From the NCBI GenBank assembly GCA_002389995.1, contig DGRR01000038.1, positions 1 to 7,487 of the forward strand: a stretch of 7,487 bases of DNA, in the 5' to 3' direction. Below, one piece after another: positions 1 to 6,666 of the stretch (positions are counted from its first letter, which is position 1; the number at the start of each line of letters is the position of its first letter). Made by a program: the position numbers and the translations under genes. The stretch comes from Ruminococcus sp. UBA4383 (GTDB lineage: Bacteria > Bacillota > Clostridia > Oscillospirales > Ruminococcaceae). The notes under the pieces are model-generated. The model made no database searches and was not told the DNA's origin. It saw only the letters and a list, made by a program, of their open reading frames with translations.

Positions 1-146
1 CCTGACAAAAGGCGTAAGATAGTAGATTTTCCTGCTCCGTTAGAGCCGAGAAGTCCGAAAGCTGTTCCTTTTTCAATAGTGAGGTCTACCCCGTCAAGAG
101 CGGTATAGCTGTCGAATTTCTTCACAGTATTTTTCAGCTCAATCAT
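1..146 (-). CDS. ABC transporter ATP-binding protein, N-terminal fragment
   Basis: Only the first 48 codons are present; the gene continues beyond the left edge. The reading starts MIELKNTVKKFDSYTALDGV, the usual first beta strands of an ABC ATPase, where the aromatic near residue 14 would stack on adenine. It goes on to a Walker A motif GSNGAGKST at residues 34-42, with Ser35 where Pro is commoner. Signature, Walker B and H-loop lie outside the window. The ATG is preceded by GGAAAGGGG with an 8-base spacer, a site that lies inside the last codons of the upstream regulator gene. The stop of that gene is only 2 bases away, so the two are co-transcribed and probably translationally coupled. By family knowledge, YtrA-type regulators usually sit in front of ABC exporters of drugs, peptides or cell-wall-active compounds. 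The substrate here cannot be told. Confidence 0.93.
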   Translation of the reverse strand, partial: MIELKNTVKKFDSYTALDGVDLTIEKGTAFGLLGSNGAGKSTILRLLS

Positions 147-148
147 AA

Positions 149-520
149 TTATTTCCCCTTTCCGTAATCACTATGCAGTTTGTCGATACGTTCCTTTAAT
201 TCATTCGGAGGAATACCCTTGTCGAAAGCCGAAACGGTGACGTTATCGAAATCTCTGAGGGCAGCGTTTCTGATTTCTTCCATTTTTTGTTTGGCTATGA
301 AACTTCCACGCCCCGGCACGGAATAAATTATGCCGTTTCTTTCGAGTTCCTGATAGGCTTTTGCGACAGTGTTAGGATTAACTCCTGAATCCTTTGCGAA
401 GCTCCTGACGCTTGGGAGCTGCTGATTTTCGCTCAGTGTACCGTTGAGTACGAGGTCTGTAATTTTATTGCAAATCTGCTCATAGATAGGCACACGGCTT
501 GTGAGGTCGATAGAAAACAT
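149..520 (-). CDS. GntR-family transcriptional regulator, YtrA-type
   Basis: This is a DNA-binding repressor of 123 residues. A winged helix-turn-helix occupies about residues 8-76: PIYEQI (11-16) opens the domain, LPSVRSFAKDSGVNPNTVAKAY (35-56) is the helix-turn-helix, and VPGRGSFIA (68-76) is the wing. The remaining 45 or so residues are a short helical tail, the size typical of the YtrA subfamily and far too small for the FadR, HutC or MocR effector domains. I chose the ATG at 520, which has AAAGGAG with a 5-base spacer. A GTG two codons upstream (526) keeps the frame but overlaps the ribosome binding site, so it is unlikely. The gene is first in an operon with the ABC ATPase. Autorepression through sites at 544-606 is likely. 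Effectors of this family are often antibiotics or cell-envelope stress, which is inference here. Confidence 0.93.
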   Translation of the reverse strand: MFSIDLTSRVPIYEQICNKITDLVLNGTLSENQQLPSVRSFAKDSGVNPNTVAKAYQELERNGIIYSVPGRGSFIAKQKMEEIRNAALRDFDNVTVSAFDKGIPPNELKERIDKLHSDYGKGK

Positions 521-543
521 AGGCACTCCTTTCTGTAACAGGT

Positions 544-562
544 GTACTATATCATGTGGTAC
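544..562. promoter_or_regulatory. Candidate YtrA/GntR operator
   Basis: An imperfect inverted repeat, GTACTA - 7 bases - TGGTAC, matches in 5 of 6 positions per arm. It lies between the predicted start of transcription (about 571) and the regulator's ribosome binding site. A wider flanking pair, GTGTA at 542-546 and TACAC at 569-573, surrounds it. A second palindrome with core TGATATCA (579-586) overlaps the -10 box. Placement just downstream of the promoter fits autorepression by the GntR protein. The assignment is inference from symmetry and position; no binding consensus was compared. Confidence 0.5.
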
Positions 563-577
563 GGTTATTACACTTAT

Positions 578-606
578 ATGATATCACATATTTTTCAGTT
601 TGTCAA
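578..606 (-). promoter_or_regulatory. Promoter of the GntR-ABC operon
   Basis: Read on the minus strand, there is a perfect -35 TTGACA (606-601), a 17-base spacer and a -10 TATCAT (583-578, five of six consensus bases). The predicted transcription start is near 571, giving a leader of about 50 bases before the ATG at 520. This is a strong sigma-A type promoter, consistent with a gene kept silent by a repressor. Confidence 0.8.
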
Positions 607-626
607 TAGTATTTTGAAATTTTTAT

Positions 627-653
627 AAAAAAAATCCTCCGCATAGGCGGAGG
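627..653 (-). terminator. Intrinsic terminator of the membrane protein gene
   Basis: On the minus strand a GC-rich stem, CCTCCGC paired with GCGGAGG (7 pairs, 4-base loop, 636-653), is followed after one base by a run of eight U (627-634). It begins 7 bases after the tandem stop codons of the upstream membrane protein gene. It separates that transcript from the GntR promoter. Confidence 0.92.
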
Positions 654-660
654 GCAGTTA

Positions 661-1557
661 TTATTCTGATAAATCACTTACTATCTTGTCGAAAACCTTG
701 AAATCCCTGTCATAAGTTTCCTGCATTTTGTCCTTGCTTGAATACATCAGTTTTCTTGGCTGTCGCAGGGCGATAAAGAGACCGTCCTTTACATCTTTTT
801 TGTCAACGCCTATTTTTTCGGCGATATCTGTATTTTCAACCATGAATTTATAGCCGTCAACATTGGGATTGTCGGGATATATTTTGCTTAAATCGACAAA
901 TACATCATCGGGGTTGAGTACATCTTCAATTTTATTGTTTCCGAATACTATAACCGAATCAGCGGACTGCAATTCAGCAGTAAGCTTTGTATCAACACCG
1001 TTTGCATAATTTTTCTGCGGATTATCGGTATAGGGAATATAATATAGTGATACAAGGGTTTCACCGTTATTATTGTTGTCATCGGAAAAAGAAGCGATAT
1101 ATTTATCGAGGTCAGATTCTTCGCAGACGGTCTGATTTTCGGCTATGAAAAGAATAATCATATCGGGACGGGGTTTATTTACGAGGCTTATTATGAGGAA
1201 TACAACGATAAATGCAACGGCAAGACCCATACCGAGCCACCATTTGCTGTGGTAAAAGAAATTTCCTATTTTCTGGAAAAATGAGAGTTTAATTTCTTCG
1301 GGCTGTTCTTCGTGAATTATTTCGCTTTCCTGAATAATGCCTTGTTTAAGGCGGATTAATTCTTTTCTTTCTTCTTCGAGGCGTTTGTCACGTTCCTCAC
1401 GTTTTTTTCTTTCTCTTTCGGCTAATTTTTTTTGAAGTTCCTGTTGTTTAAGGTTTTCCTCCTCTGATTTTTTCTGCCGGATATCTCTTGCATTTTCAAA
1501 TACACTTCTGGATATATGCAGTTTTTCGTCATCGTTATTCTTATTATTTTTATCCAT
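661..1557 (-). CDS. Hypothetical single-pass membrane protein with cytoplasmic coiled coil
   Basis: I do not recognise this 298-residue protein. Residues 1-20 are polar and Asn/Asp-rich. Residues about 24-72 are dense in Glu, Lys and Arg with regular Leu spacing and should form a long charged helix or coiled coil. Residues 106-126 (LGMGLAVAFIVVFLIISLV) are one membrane helix, preceded by an aromatic-basic stretch, so by the positive-inside rule the N-terminus is cytoplasmic. Residues 127-298 would lie outside, with an Asn run at 161-164 and a mixed alpha/beta pattern. The segment KLTAELQSADSVIVF (191-205), the following FVDLSKIYP (220-228) and the ending recall the fold pattern of extracytoplasmic solute-binding proteins, but this is weak inference. 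The start ATG has AGGTGA 4 bases upstream. Two stop codons in tandem (663-658) end it. It is transcribed divergently from the MoxR operon and shares its control region. Confidence 0.85.
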   Translation of the reverse strand: MDKNNKNNDDEKLHISRSVFENARDIRQKKSEEENLKQQELQKKLAERERKKREERDKRLEEERKELIRLKQGIIQESEIIHEEQPEEIKLSFFQKIGNFFYHSKWWLGMGLAVAFIVVFLIISLVNKPRPDMIILFIAENQTVCEESDLDKYIASFSDDNNNNGETLVSLYYIPYTDNPQKNYANGVDTKLTAELQSADSVIVFGNNKIEDVLNPDDVFVDLSKIYPDNPNVDGYKFMVENTDIAEKIGVDKKDVKDGLFIALRQPRKLMYSSKDKMQETYDRDFKVFDKIVSDLSE

Positions 1558-1596
1558 AATATCACCTGTTTAAATTTTTCATTTTATTCATGACAT

Positions 1597-1625
1597 ATTA
1601 TAACATATTTTCATACTTTATGCAA
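1597..1625 (-). promoter_or_regulatory. Promoter of the hypothetical membrane protein gene
   Basis: On the minus strand there is a perfect -10 TATAAT (1602-1597) with a 17-base spacer to a weak -35 TTGCAT (1625-1620). Transcription should start near 1590, giving a leader of about 33 bases. The weak -35 suggests modest or activator-dependent expression. Confidence 0.65.
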
Positions 1626-1648
1626 GGGTTTTGATTTTTAATTTATAC

Positions 1649-1677
1649 TTGCAATAATTGAAACAACGTGTTATAAT
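1649..1677 (+). promoter_or_regulatory. Promoter of the MoxR operon
   Basis: The -35 TTGCAA (1649-1654, four of six consensus bases), a 17-base spacer and a perfect -10 TATAAT (1672-1677) predict a transcription start near 1684. The leader would be about 130 bases and would include the whole inverted repeat at 1715-1790. The promoter is back to back with the leftward one; 23 bases separate the two -35 boxes. Confidence 0.72.
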
Positions 1678-1714
1678 ATTATGGACGGACAAATTATAAA
1701 TAAATTACAGAGGA

Positions 1715-1790
1715 AATTTTTGCCCTTGCACTGAGAATGAACGGAACGGAGTGAAGTGAATGAAAGTGCAAGGCTCAAATGGCAAAAATT
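1715..1790 (+). other. Long inverted repeat / structured 5' leader of the MoxR operon
   Basis: The arms AATTTTTGCC (1715-1724) and GGCAAAAATT (1781-1790) pair perfectly over 10 bases. Directly inside them CTTGCACT (1725-1732) and AGTGCAAG (1765-1772) pair over 8 bases. The only interruption is an 8-base bulge on the 3' side (1773-1780). The 32-base loop (1733-1764) is strongly purine-biased, has only two C, and carries the direct repeat GAATGAA at 1735-1741 and 1758-1764. No U-run follows the 3' arm, so this is not a standard intrinsic terminator. It does not match a riboswitch class that I recognise. It may be a cis-acting RNA, a protein-binding leader or a dispersed palindromic repeat. The pairing is seen directly; any function is inference. 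Confidence 0.7.
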
Positions 1791-1803
1791 GACGATTTTA
1801 AAT

Positions 1804-1809
1804 AAGGAG
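1804..1809 (+). promoter_or_regulatory. Ribosome binding site of the MoxR-family gene
   Basis: AAGGAG lies 5 bases before the ATG at 1815 and fixes that start. The site is 13 bases beyond the 3' arm of the leader inverted repeat, so the hairpin itself leaves it free. AATAA and TTATT flank GGAG symmetrically (1801-1814), a weak potential mini-hairpin. Confidence 0.85.
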
Positions 1810-1814
1810 TTATT

Positions 1815-2765
1815 ATGAATAATTATCAGCATAAAATAACCGAAATTGTAAATGAGGTCAAAAAGGCTGTTATAGGCAAAGACCAGATAATAATAAAGGT
1901 ACTTCTTGCAATACTCTGCAAGGGTCATATTCTTGTCGAGGATATACCGGGAGTCGGAAAAACTACTCTTGCACTTGCATTTTCAAAGGCTTTGTCGCTT
2001 GAACACAACAGAATGCAGTTTACTCCCGATGTACTCCCTTCTGATGTTACGGGATTTTCAGTATACAACAAACAGACAAATAATTTTGAGTTCAGAAAAG
2101 GCGTTGCGTTCTGCAATCTTTTCCTTGCGGACGAGATAAACCGTACATCAAGCAAAACTCAGTCCGCACTCCTCGAACTTATGGAGGAAAAAAGCATAAC
2201 CGTTGACGGAAATACCTATAAACTCCCTCAGCCTTATACAGTAATAGCTACTCAGAATCCCATAGGTTCGGCAGGTACGCATAATTTGCCCGATTCACAG
2301 CTTGACAGGTTCATGATAAAATTAAGTATGGGCTATCCCGATTTTCAGGGAGAAGTTGCTATTTTAAAATCAAAATTCAATGATAATCCGCTCAATGCAG
2401 TCAGAGCTGTCGCAAATGCAGACATTATCCTCGAATTGCAGGAATACATATCAAATATATATATTGATGACAGAATCTATGATTATATAGTATCTCTTTC
2501 AGCAGCTACACGAAATCACCCCATGCTCAAACTCGGAATAAGCCCCAGAGGTACTCTTGCACTCATGCAGATATCAAAGGGAATCGCAGTCGCTATGGGA
2601 AGGGATTATGTAATTCCCGATGATGTGGGATATATATGTGCAGATGTTTTCTCGCACCGCTTGATGCTCAGTTCAAAGGCGAAACTTTCAGAAACAAGTG
2701 CTGAAAGCATTGTTGCTGACATTATCAGAAAAGTTCCTGCTCCGGGAATATCTGCAAAAGGTTAA
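1815..2765 (+). CDS. MoxR-family AAA+ ATPase
   Basis: This cytoplasmic AAA+ ATPase of 316 residues has the normal length for the MoxR family, whose members act as chaperone-like remodellers or activators of partner proteins. Walker A is GVGKTT at 46-51, preceded by the family-typical VEDIP. Walker B is LFLADEINR at 102-110 (Asp106, Glu107), followed by the diagnostic KTQSALLELMEE (114-125). Sensor 1 is ATQNP (145-149). LPDSQLDRF (158-166) carries the conserved Arg165, and SPRG (243-246) is sensor 2 in the C-terminal helical lid. All key residues are intact. It is the first gene of the operon, 5 bases before the DUF58 gene, which is its expected partner. By known association, the ATPase probably acts on the DUF58 protein; the reaction served here is unknown. 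Confidence 0.97.
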   Translation: MNNYQHKITEIVNEVKKAVIGKDQIIIKVLLAILCKGHILVEDIPGVGKTTLALAFSKALSLEHNRMQFTPDVLPSDVTGFSVYNKQTNNFEFRKGVAFCNLFLADEINRTSSKTQSALLELMEEKSITVDGNTYKLPQPYTVIATQNPIGSAGTHNLPDSQLDRFMIKLSMGYPDFQGEVAILKSKFNDNPLNAVRAVANADIILELQEYISNIYIDDRIYDYIVSLSAATRNHPMLKLGISPRGTLALMQISKGIAVAMGRDYVIPDDVGYICADVFSHRLMLSSKAKLSETSAESIVADIIRKVPAPGISAKG

Positions 2766-2770
2766 TCAAT

Positions 2771-3961
2771 ATGGTTATAATGAAGATACTTTTCGCTGTA
2801 CTTATTGTAATAAGCGGAATATTCTATGTAATGTACCTGTGGGATTTTGCACTTGTATTATTTGTTGTCATGCTTGCCATGCCTGTACTGATGTTTATTT
2901 TCGGATATATGGCAAAGAAAAGAATAAATGTTGAATTTTCACTGAAAGAACGTTCAGTTATGAAAAATCAGGAATTTCCTGTAAAGCTGAATATAGAAAA
3001 TGAAAGCATTTTCCCGATAGGTAAGGCGGAGGCTGTTGTTGAATATTACAATGTATTCAATAACCAGATACATTCATTCAGGCTTCTGCTTCCCATACAG
3101 GCAAAAAATGACCAGAGCGTTTCATTCCGTATAAGTTCAAAATTCTGCGGAATAGTCAAGATAAGATGTGCATATATAAATATATTCGACCCCCTCAGAC
3201 TGTTTAAATTCAAAGTCGGAAAAAATATAGGAACAGAAATTGCCGTTGTCCCCGAAGGTCACGATATCGCAGGTACTGTAAGCTATACCGACAGAATCAA
3301 CGAGGAAAGCAATAAATTTTCTGATATACAGTCAGGAGATGACCCCTCGGAAGTATTCGACCTGCGTGGATATATTGCAGGCGATAAACTCAACAGAATC
3401 CACTGGAAACTCAGTTCAAAAAAAGATGAGTTCATCGTAAAGGAATACAGTATGCCCGTTGATGTGCCGTCCGTTATATTTCTCAATCTGCGCTGTTATG
3501 AGGATTCTGAGTATACTCTGCCTGTATTTGATACTCTTATGGAAACCTTTATATCAATATCAAAATTTATGCTTGAAAACGAAAGAATACATAGTGTAGT
3601 ATATTTCAATGAAAATCAGGGGTTTTTTACGGAACGTACAATATCAGACACAAATGAACTGTCCGAAGTTGTTTCTGAACTTATATTCTCAATAAGCGAT
3701 AATCTGTACTGTGAACCTCCTGAAATGTATTTCGCTGAAAATCCGAATCTTTCATTTTCATCGTTCACTTTTGTGACATCTGCACCGAATACAGACATTC
3801 TCTCATATATAAATGACAGTGTTGATGCTGATTTCAAAAATGCAATAGTTGTCGTTAAAAATTATGACGAATCAAAAACAGAAAATATATACGGCGAAAT
3901 GAGAGAAATTCCCGTTGTAATCGGCAGAATAAGCAATTCAATAAAGGATATAGAGCTGTAA
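2771..3961 (+). CDS. DUF58 domain-containing membrane protein
   Basis: This 396-residue protein has two membrane helices at about 5-22 and 25-48 forming a hairpin. The basic stretch AKKR (48-51) follows, so the rest should be cytoplasmic. Residues 52-160 are beta-rich and end in INIFDPLRLF (136-145), typical of the region before DUF58. The DUF58 core runs from about 192 to 230 and is well conserved: VFDLRGYIAGDKLNRIHWKL (195-214), then FIVKEY (221-226). The remaining 165 residues are alternating alpha/beta and may be a von Willebrand A-like fold, as in many DUF58 proteins, but I see no clean metal-site motif. The ATG at 2771 is served by AAAAGG 9 bases upstream; a second ATG three codons on lacks a properly spaced site. 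The stop overlaps the next start (TAATG). The molecular role of DUF58 is not established. Confidence 0.95.
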   Translation: MVIMKILFAVLIVISGIFYVMYLWDFALVLFVVMLAMPVLMFIFGYMAKKRINVEFSLKERSVMKNQEFPVKLNIENESIFPIGKAEAVVEYYNVFNNQIHSFRLLLPIQAKNDQSVSFRISSKFCGIVKIRCAYINIFDPLRLFKFKVGKNIGTEIAVVPEGHDIAGTVSYTDRINEESNKFSDIQSGDDPSEVFDLRGYIAGDKLNRIHWKLSSKKDEFIVKEYSMPVDVPSVIFLNLRCYEDSEYTLPVFDTLMETFISISKFMLENERIHSVVYFNENQGFFTERTISDTNELSEVVSELIFSISDNLYCEPPEMYFAENPNLSFSSFTFVTSAPNTDILSYINDSVDADFKNAIVVVKNYDESKTENIYGEMREIPVVIGRISNSIKDIEL

Positions 3962-6654
3962 TGAAAAAAAATAAGGATAAATCTGCAAACAGCAACGGCA
4001 TTACTATAAGCGACAGCATTGTAATGTCAGTAAGACACAAGAAAACCAATTTCAGAAAGTTTGAAGCTCTGATTATAGCATCAATAGGTTATTTTTCGGT
4101 TATAATGTCGTTTCTTTCAATGTTTCATCTGAAATATAACAGGAGTTCAATAATATTTGCGGCTGTCGCATTTGCATTGTTTCACGGTATTGCTTCGGCA
4201 ATAGGGAAAAAACTTCTCCCGCTGAATTTAATTTCTTCTTTCGGGGCGATGTTTGTCGCATATAAAAATATAGACAAGATTGCAGACGGATATAAATTTA
4301 TTTACAATACTATCTATAAAACAGCATACTTTACTGAAATAAATTACTATAAATTCGTTGAACCAAAAAGCGAATATGATTCGGTTACGGCATTTCTTAT
4401 ATTATATATGTGGCTTATGGCACTTATAATATATTTCTTCACAGTACATCACCCGAATACAATACTTCCGCTTATTATAACATTTCCGCCGATTGAAGTC
4501 GGACTTTATCACGGTATTGAACTTCCTGTCAGGTACGGAATACTTGTCGTGGCTTACTGGCTTGCACTGTTGTCTATGACAAATACAGACCTCGGTGAAT
4601 ATTCAGGCGGCAGCGGCGGTTTTGTAAGAAAAGAAAATGTCTTTTTCCCGAAAAGACAAATGAGACTCAAAGTTACCGAAAAATGCGGAATGTATCTCAT
4701 ATTTCTGACAGTATCCGTGGCATTCGTCACGGCAGGTGTCATGAAAATCACAAATTATCAGAGAAGTGAAGCTATCAACAGAAAGAGAATAGATGTAAGA
4801 GATGCTGTACAGTCTTTTTCTATCGAAAATCTTGCCGAAAGCATATCGGATATAACAAGCGCATTCGGACTTGATTTTAAGTATGAAAGCCATAAACTCG
4901 GAAATGTTGACCATATGAGATATAAAAATGTCACGGATATCATAGCTACATTTGACCATAAATATGACGGTGCTGCATATCTTAAAGAATTTACCTGCGG
5001 TGACTATGCGGACAATGAATGGTTTGACCTCACTTCCGATTCATATAAAAACAGAATATTTGAAGATTTCCGTGACTATAATATATATCCGCAGGATTTT
5101 CCGTCTGTCTTTAATTTTGCCATGCAGAACGATGAAAGATATGAACTGACAATCAATTCAAACCTCAAAGGCGGAAGAACTCTCACTCCCTATGCAGTAC
5201 GCAACAAAAATGAACTTGTCTACGAAAATTCAGGAGATATCAAAATAAAACAGGAGGATAAAAAAACTTATTCCTATACATTCAGCCGTACCGATATCTA
5301 TGAAACCGCACTGATGCTCGGCTATCCCATAAGAAATACATATTCTCCCTATGATTTTGACAACAGCGAACTCTGGGCTGATAAAATAAACAGATATTGT
5401 TCATCAAACGGTCTGCTTGACGATTACGGATATTTTTCGGTTGATTCCGAATTTTATTCAGTCGCTGATTTATATTCCTATCCGCAGATTGTGATTACAC
5501 AGCTTTTGCAGTCGGAATATAAAAATTTCGTCTACGAAAATTATCTCAAAGTACCTGAAAATTCCAATATGGAGGAAATAAAAACAGAATATGCGGATAT
5601 AATCTCAGAAGGCGCATATGCACAGACTGCACAGGATAAATTGTCCGTCCTCGAAAAAATAAGGGAAAGAATCGCAGAAAGTGTGGAATATACCCTCGAC
5701 CCGGGACGTACTCCGAGAAACCGTGATTTCGTCAATTATTTTCTCCTCGAAAATAAAAAGGGCTACTGTACCCACTACGCAACAGCAGGCGTTATCCTCG
5801 CAAGAATGGCAGGAATACCTGCAAGATATGCTTCGGGATATATAGTAGTAGGTGACGACTTCACAGGCGATAACCGAAACAGTGACGGCTCATATACCAT
5901 TGAACTGAAAGATAACAGAAGCCATGCATGGGCTGAAATTTATCTTGACGGCTACGGCTGGCTTCCCTTTGAGTTTACCGCAGGATATTCACAGCAGACT
6001 ATTGACACTACTCCCTCGACAGAAGCACCGCAGGAAACTACTCAGTCAGTCACTACCGCCGCAGAAGAAACTTCTCAAAATGAAAGTAAAACTCCCCGTC
6101 CCACTACTGCAAAACATCAGAATAATTCACCCGCAGTCACTACAACAGCACCGCCTTCACCAACAGTTACAGGTACTGATACGGGCAGTCCCGAAGCTTC
6201 ACAGGGGATAAAACCTGTCCCCGAATCGCTGAGAAAAACTATTTCAGCAATATTCATAGTTTTGCTTGCGGTTATTCTTGTATGGCTCAGGCGAATGCTG
6301 ATGATACAGCTAAGGGAAAGACATTTCACAGAGGGAAAACATTCCGCAAGAATGGCTTATATGTATGAATATGCCGAAAAACTTATAAAAGAACTCGGAA
6401 TCAGCAGGGAACAGATGCAGTATAAGGAATATTCAAAACTCGCAGAGGAAAAACTCAGCGGAGAATATTTTGAACGTGGTATGTTTGAAAAATTTGTGGA
6501 CAGCGCACTTAATTCGCAGTTCAGTCCGAATGAACCGACAGACGAACAGCTTAATCAGCAGCTTGAATTTATAGGCGTTCTCACCGCAAATATATCCGAA
6601 AAATCATCTGTTATCGGAAAAATAAAAATGAAATACTTAAAGGCACTTATTTAA
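3961..6654 (+). CDS. Membrane-bound transglutaminase-like protein (TgpA-type)
   Basis: This is an 897-residue multidomain membrane protein. After a basic N-terminus come about seven hydrophobic helices (near 36-56, 62-80, 86-101, 143-162, 166-183, 190-206, 242-261). This places the large middle part, about 265-758, outside the cell. The transglutaminase core contains GYCTHYAT (601-608, nucleophile Cys603), SHAWAEIYLDGYGW (654-667, His655) and PFEFTAGY (669-676). In the last, Glu671 stands where many relatives have the catalytic Asp. A Thr/Ser/Pro-rich linker (about 680-750) leads to a final helix (759-776) and a basic, helical cytoplasmic tail (779-897) resembling DUF4129. By family, such enzymes may crosslink, hydrolyse or transfer peptide amide groups; the substrate is unknown. 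AAAGGA lies 12 bases upstream, and the 1-base overlap with the DUF58 gene suggests coupled translation. Confidence 0.95.
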   Translation: MKKNKDKSANSNGITISDSIVMSVRHKKTNFRKFEALIIASIGYFSVIMSFLSMFHLKYNRSSIIFAAVAFALFHGIASAIGKKLLPLNLISSFGAMFVAYKNIDKIADGYKFIYNTIYKTAYFTEINYYKFVEPKSEYDSVTAFLILYMWLMALIIYFFTVHHPNTILPLIITFPPIEVGLYHGIELPVRYGILVVAYWLALLSMTNTDLGEYSGGSGGFVRKENVFFPKRQMRLKVTEKCGMYLIFLTVSVAFVTAGVMKITNYQRSEAINRKRIDVRDAVQSFSIENLAESISDITSAFGLDFKYESHKLGNVDHMRYKNVTDIIATFDHKYDGAAYLKEFTCGDYADNEWFDLTSDSYKNRIFEDFRDYNIYPQDFPSVFNFAMQNDERYELTINSNLKGGRTLTPYAVRNKNELVYENSGDIKIKQEDKKTYSYTFSRTDIYETALMLGYPIRNTYSPYDFDNSELWADKINRYCSSNGLLDDYGYFSVDSEFYSVADLYSYPQIVITQLLQSEYKNFVYENYLKVPENSNMEEIKTEYADIISEGAYAQTAQDKLSVLEKIRERIAESVEYTLDPGRTPRNRDFVNYFLLENKKGYCTHYATAGVILARMAGIPARYASGYIVVGDDFTGDNRNSDGSYTIELKDNRSHAWAEIYLDGYGWLPFEFTAGYSQQTIDTTPSTEAPQETTQSVTTAAEETSQNESKTPRPTTAKHQNNSPAVTTTAPPSPTVTGTDTGSPEASQGIKPVPESLRKTISAIFIVLLAVILVWLRRMLMIQLRERHFTEGKHSARMAYMYEYAEKLIKELGISREQMQYKEYSKLAEEKLSGEYFERGMFEKFVDSALNSQFSPNEPTDEQLNQQLEFIGVLTANISEKSSVIGKIKMKYLKALI

Positions 6655-6660
6655 AGGAGG
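6654..6660 (+). promoter_or_regulatory. Ribosome binding site of the DUF308-like gene
   Basis: AAGGAGG, a near-perfect complement of the 16S rRNA tail, overlaps the last base of the transglutaminase stop codon. It sits 6 bases before the ATG at 6667. It is the strongest site in the operon, suggesting higher translation of the last gene than of the DUF58 gene. Confidence 0.85.
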
Positions 6661-6666
6661 AAAATT

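Noticed and set aside
521..526. GTG at 526 as start of the GntR regulator
   Set aside because: It sits directly against the AAAGGAG site with no spacer, while the ATG at 520 has a 5-base spacer.
1681..1734. 17-codon frame MDGQIINKLQRKFLPLH as a leader peptide
   Set aside because: Its ATG lies at or before the predicted transcription start (about 1684) and has no ribosome binding site.
1715..1800. Leader hairpin as a Rho-independent terminator or attenuator
   Set aside because: No U-run follows the 3' arm on either strand; the T-run is inside the 5' arm of the stem itself.
1801..1814. Mini-hairpin AATAA-GGAG-TTATT presenting the ribosome binding site
   Set aside because: A stem of five A-U pairs with a 4-base loop would be unstable, and such symmetry is common in AT-rich DNA.
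1671..1928. Minus-strand 85-codon frame across the MoxR leader and gene start
   Set aside because: It runs antisense through the leader hairpin and the first codons of the MoxR-family gene. It has a composition made of Leu, Ile, Tyr and Phe from AT-rich antisense DNA, no ribosome binding site, and resembles no family.
2698..2934. 78-codon Cys-rich frame bridging the MoxR and DUF58 genes
   Set aside because: The Cys-rich product is an off-frame reading of the membrane helices of the DUF58 protein; both flanking real genes explain the DNA.
4603..4959. 118-codon minus-strand frame inside the transglutaminase gene
   Set aside because: It is entirely antisense to a well supported coding sequence, shows no ribosome binding site and has a random-looking composition.
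5924..6211. 95-codon plus-strand frame overlapping the Thr-rich linker
   Set aside because: It is an out-of-frame reading of the repetitive linker DNA. Its Leu/Gln/Pro-rich composition is what the ACT/CAG-rich repeat gives in another frame.
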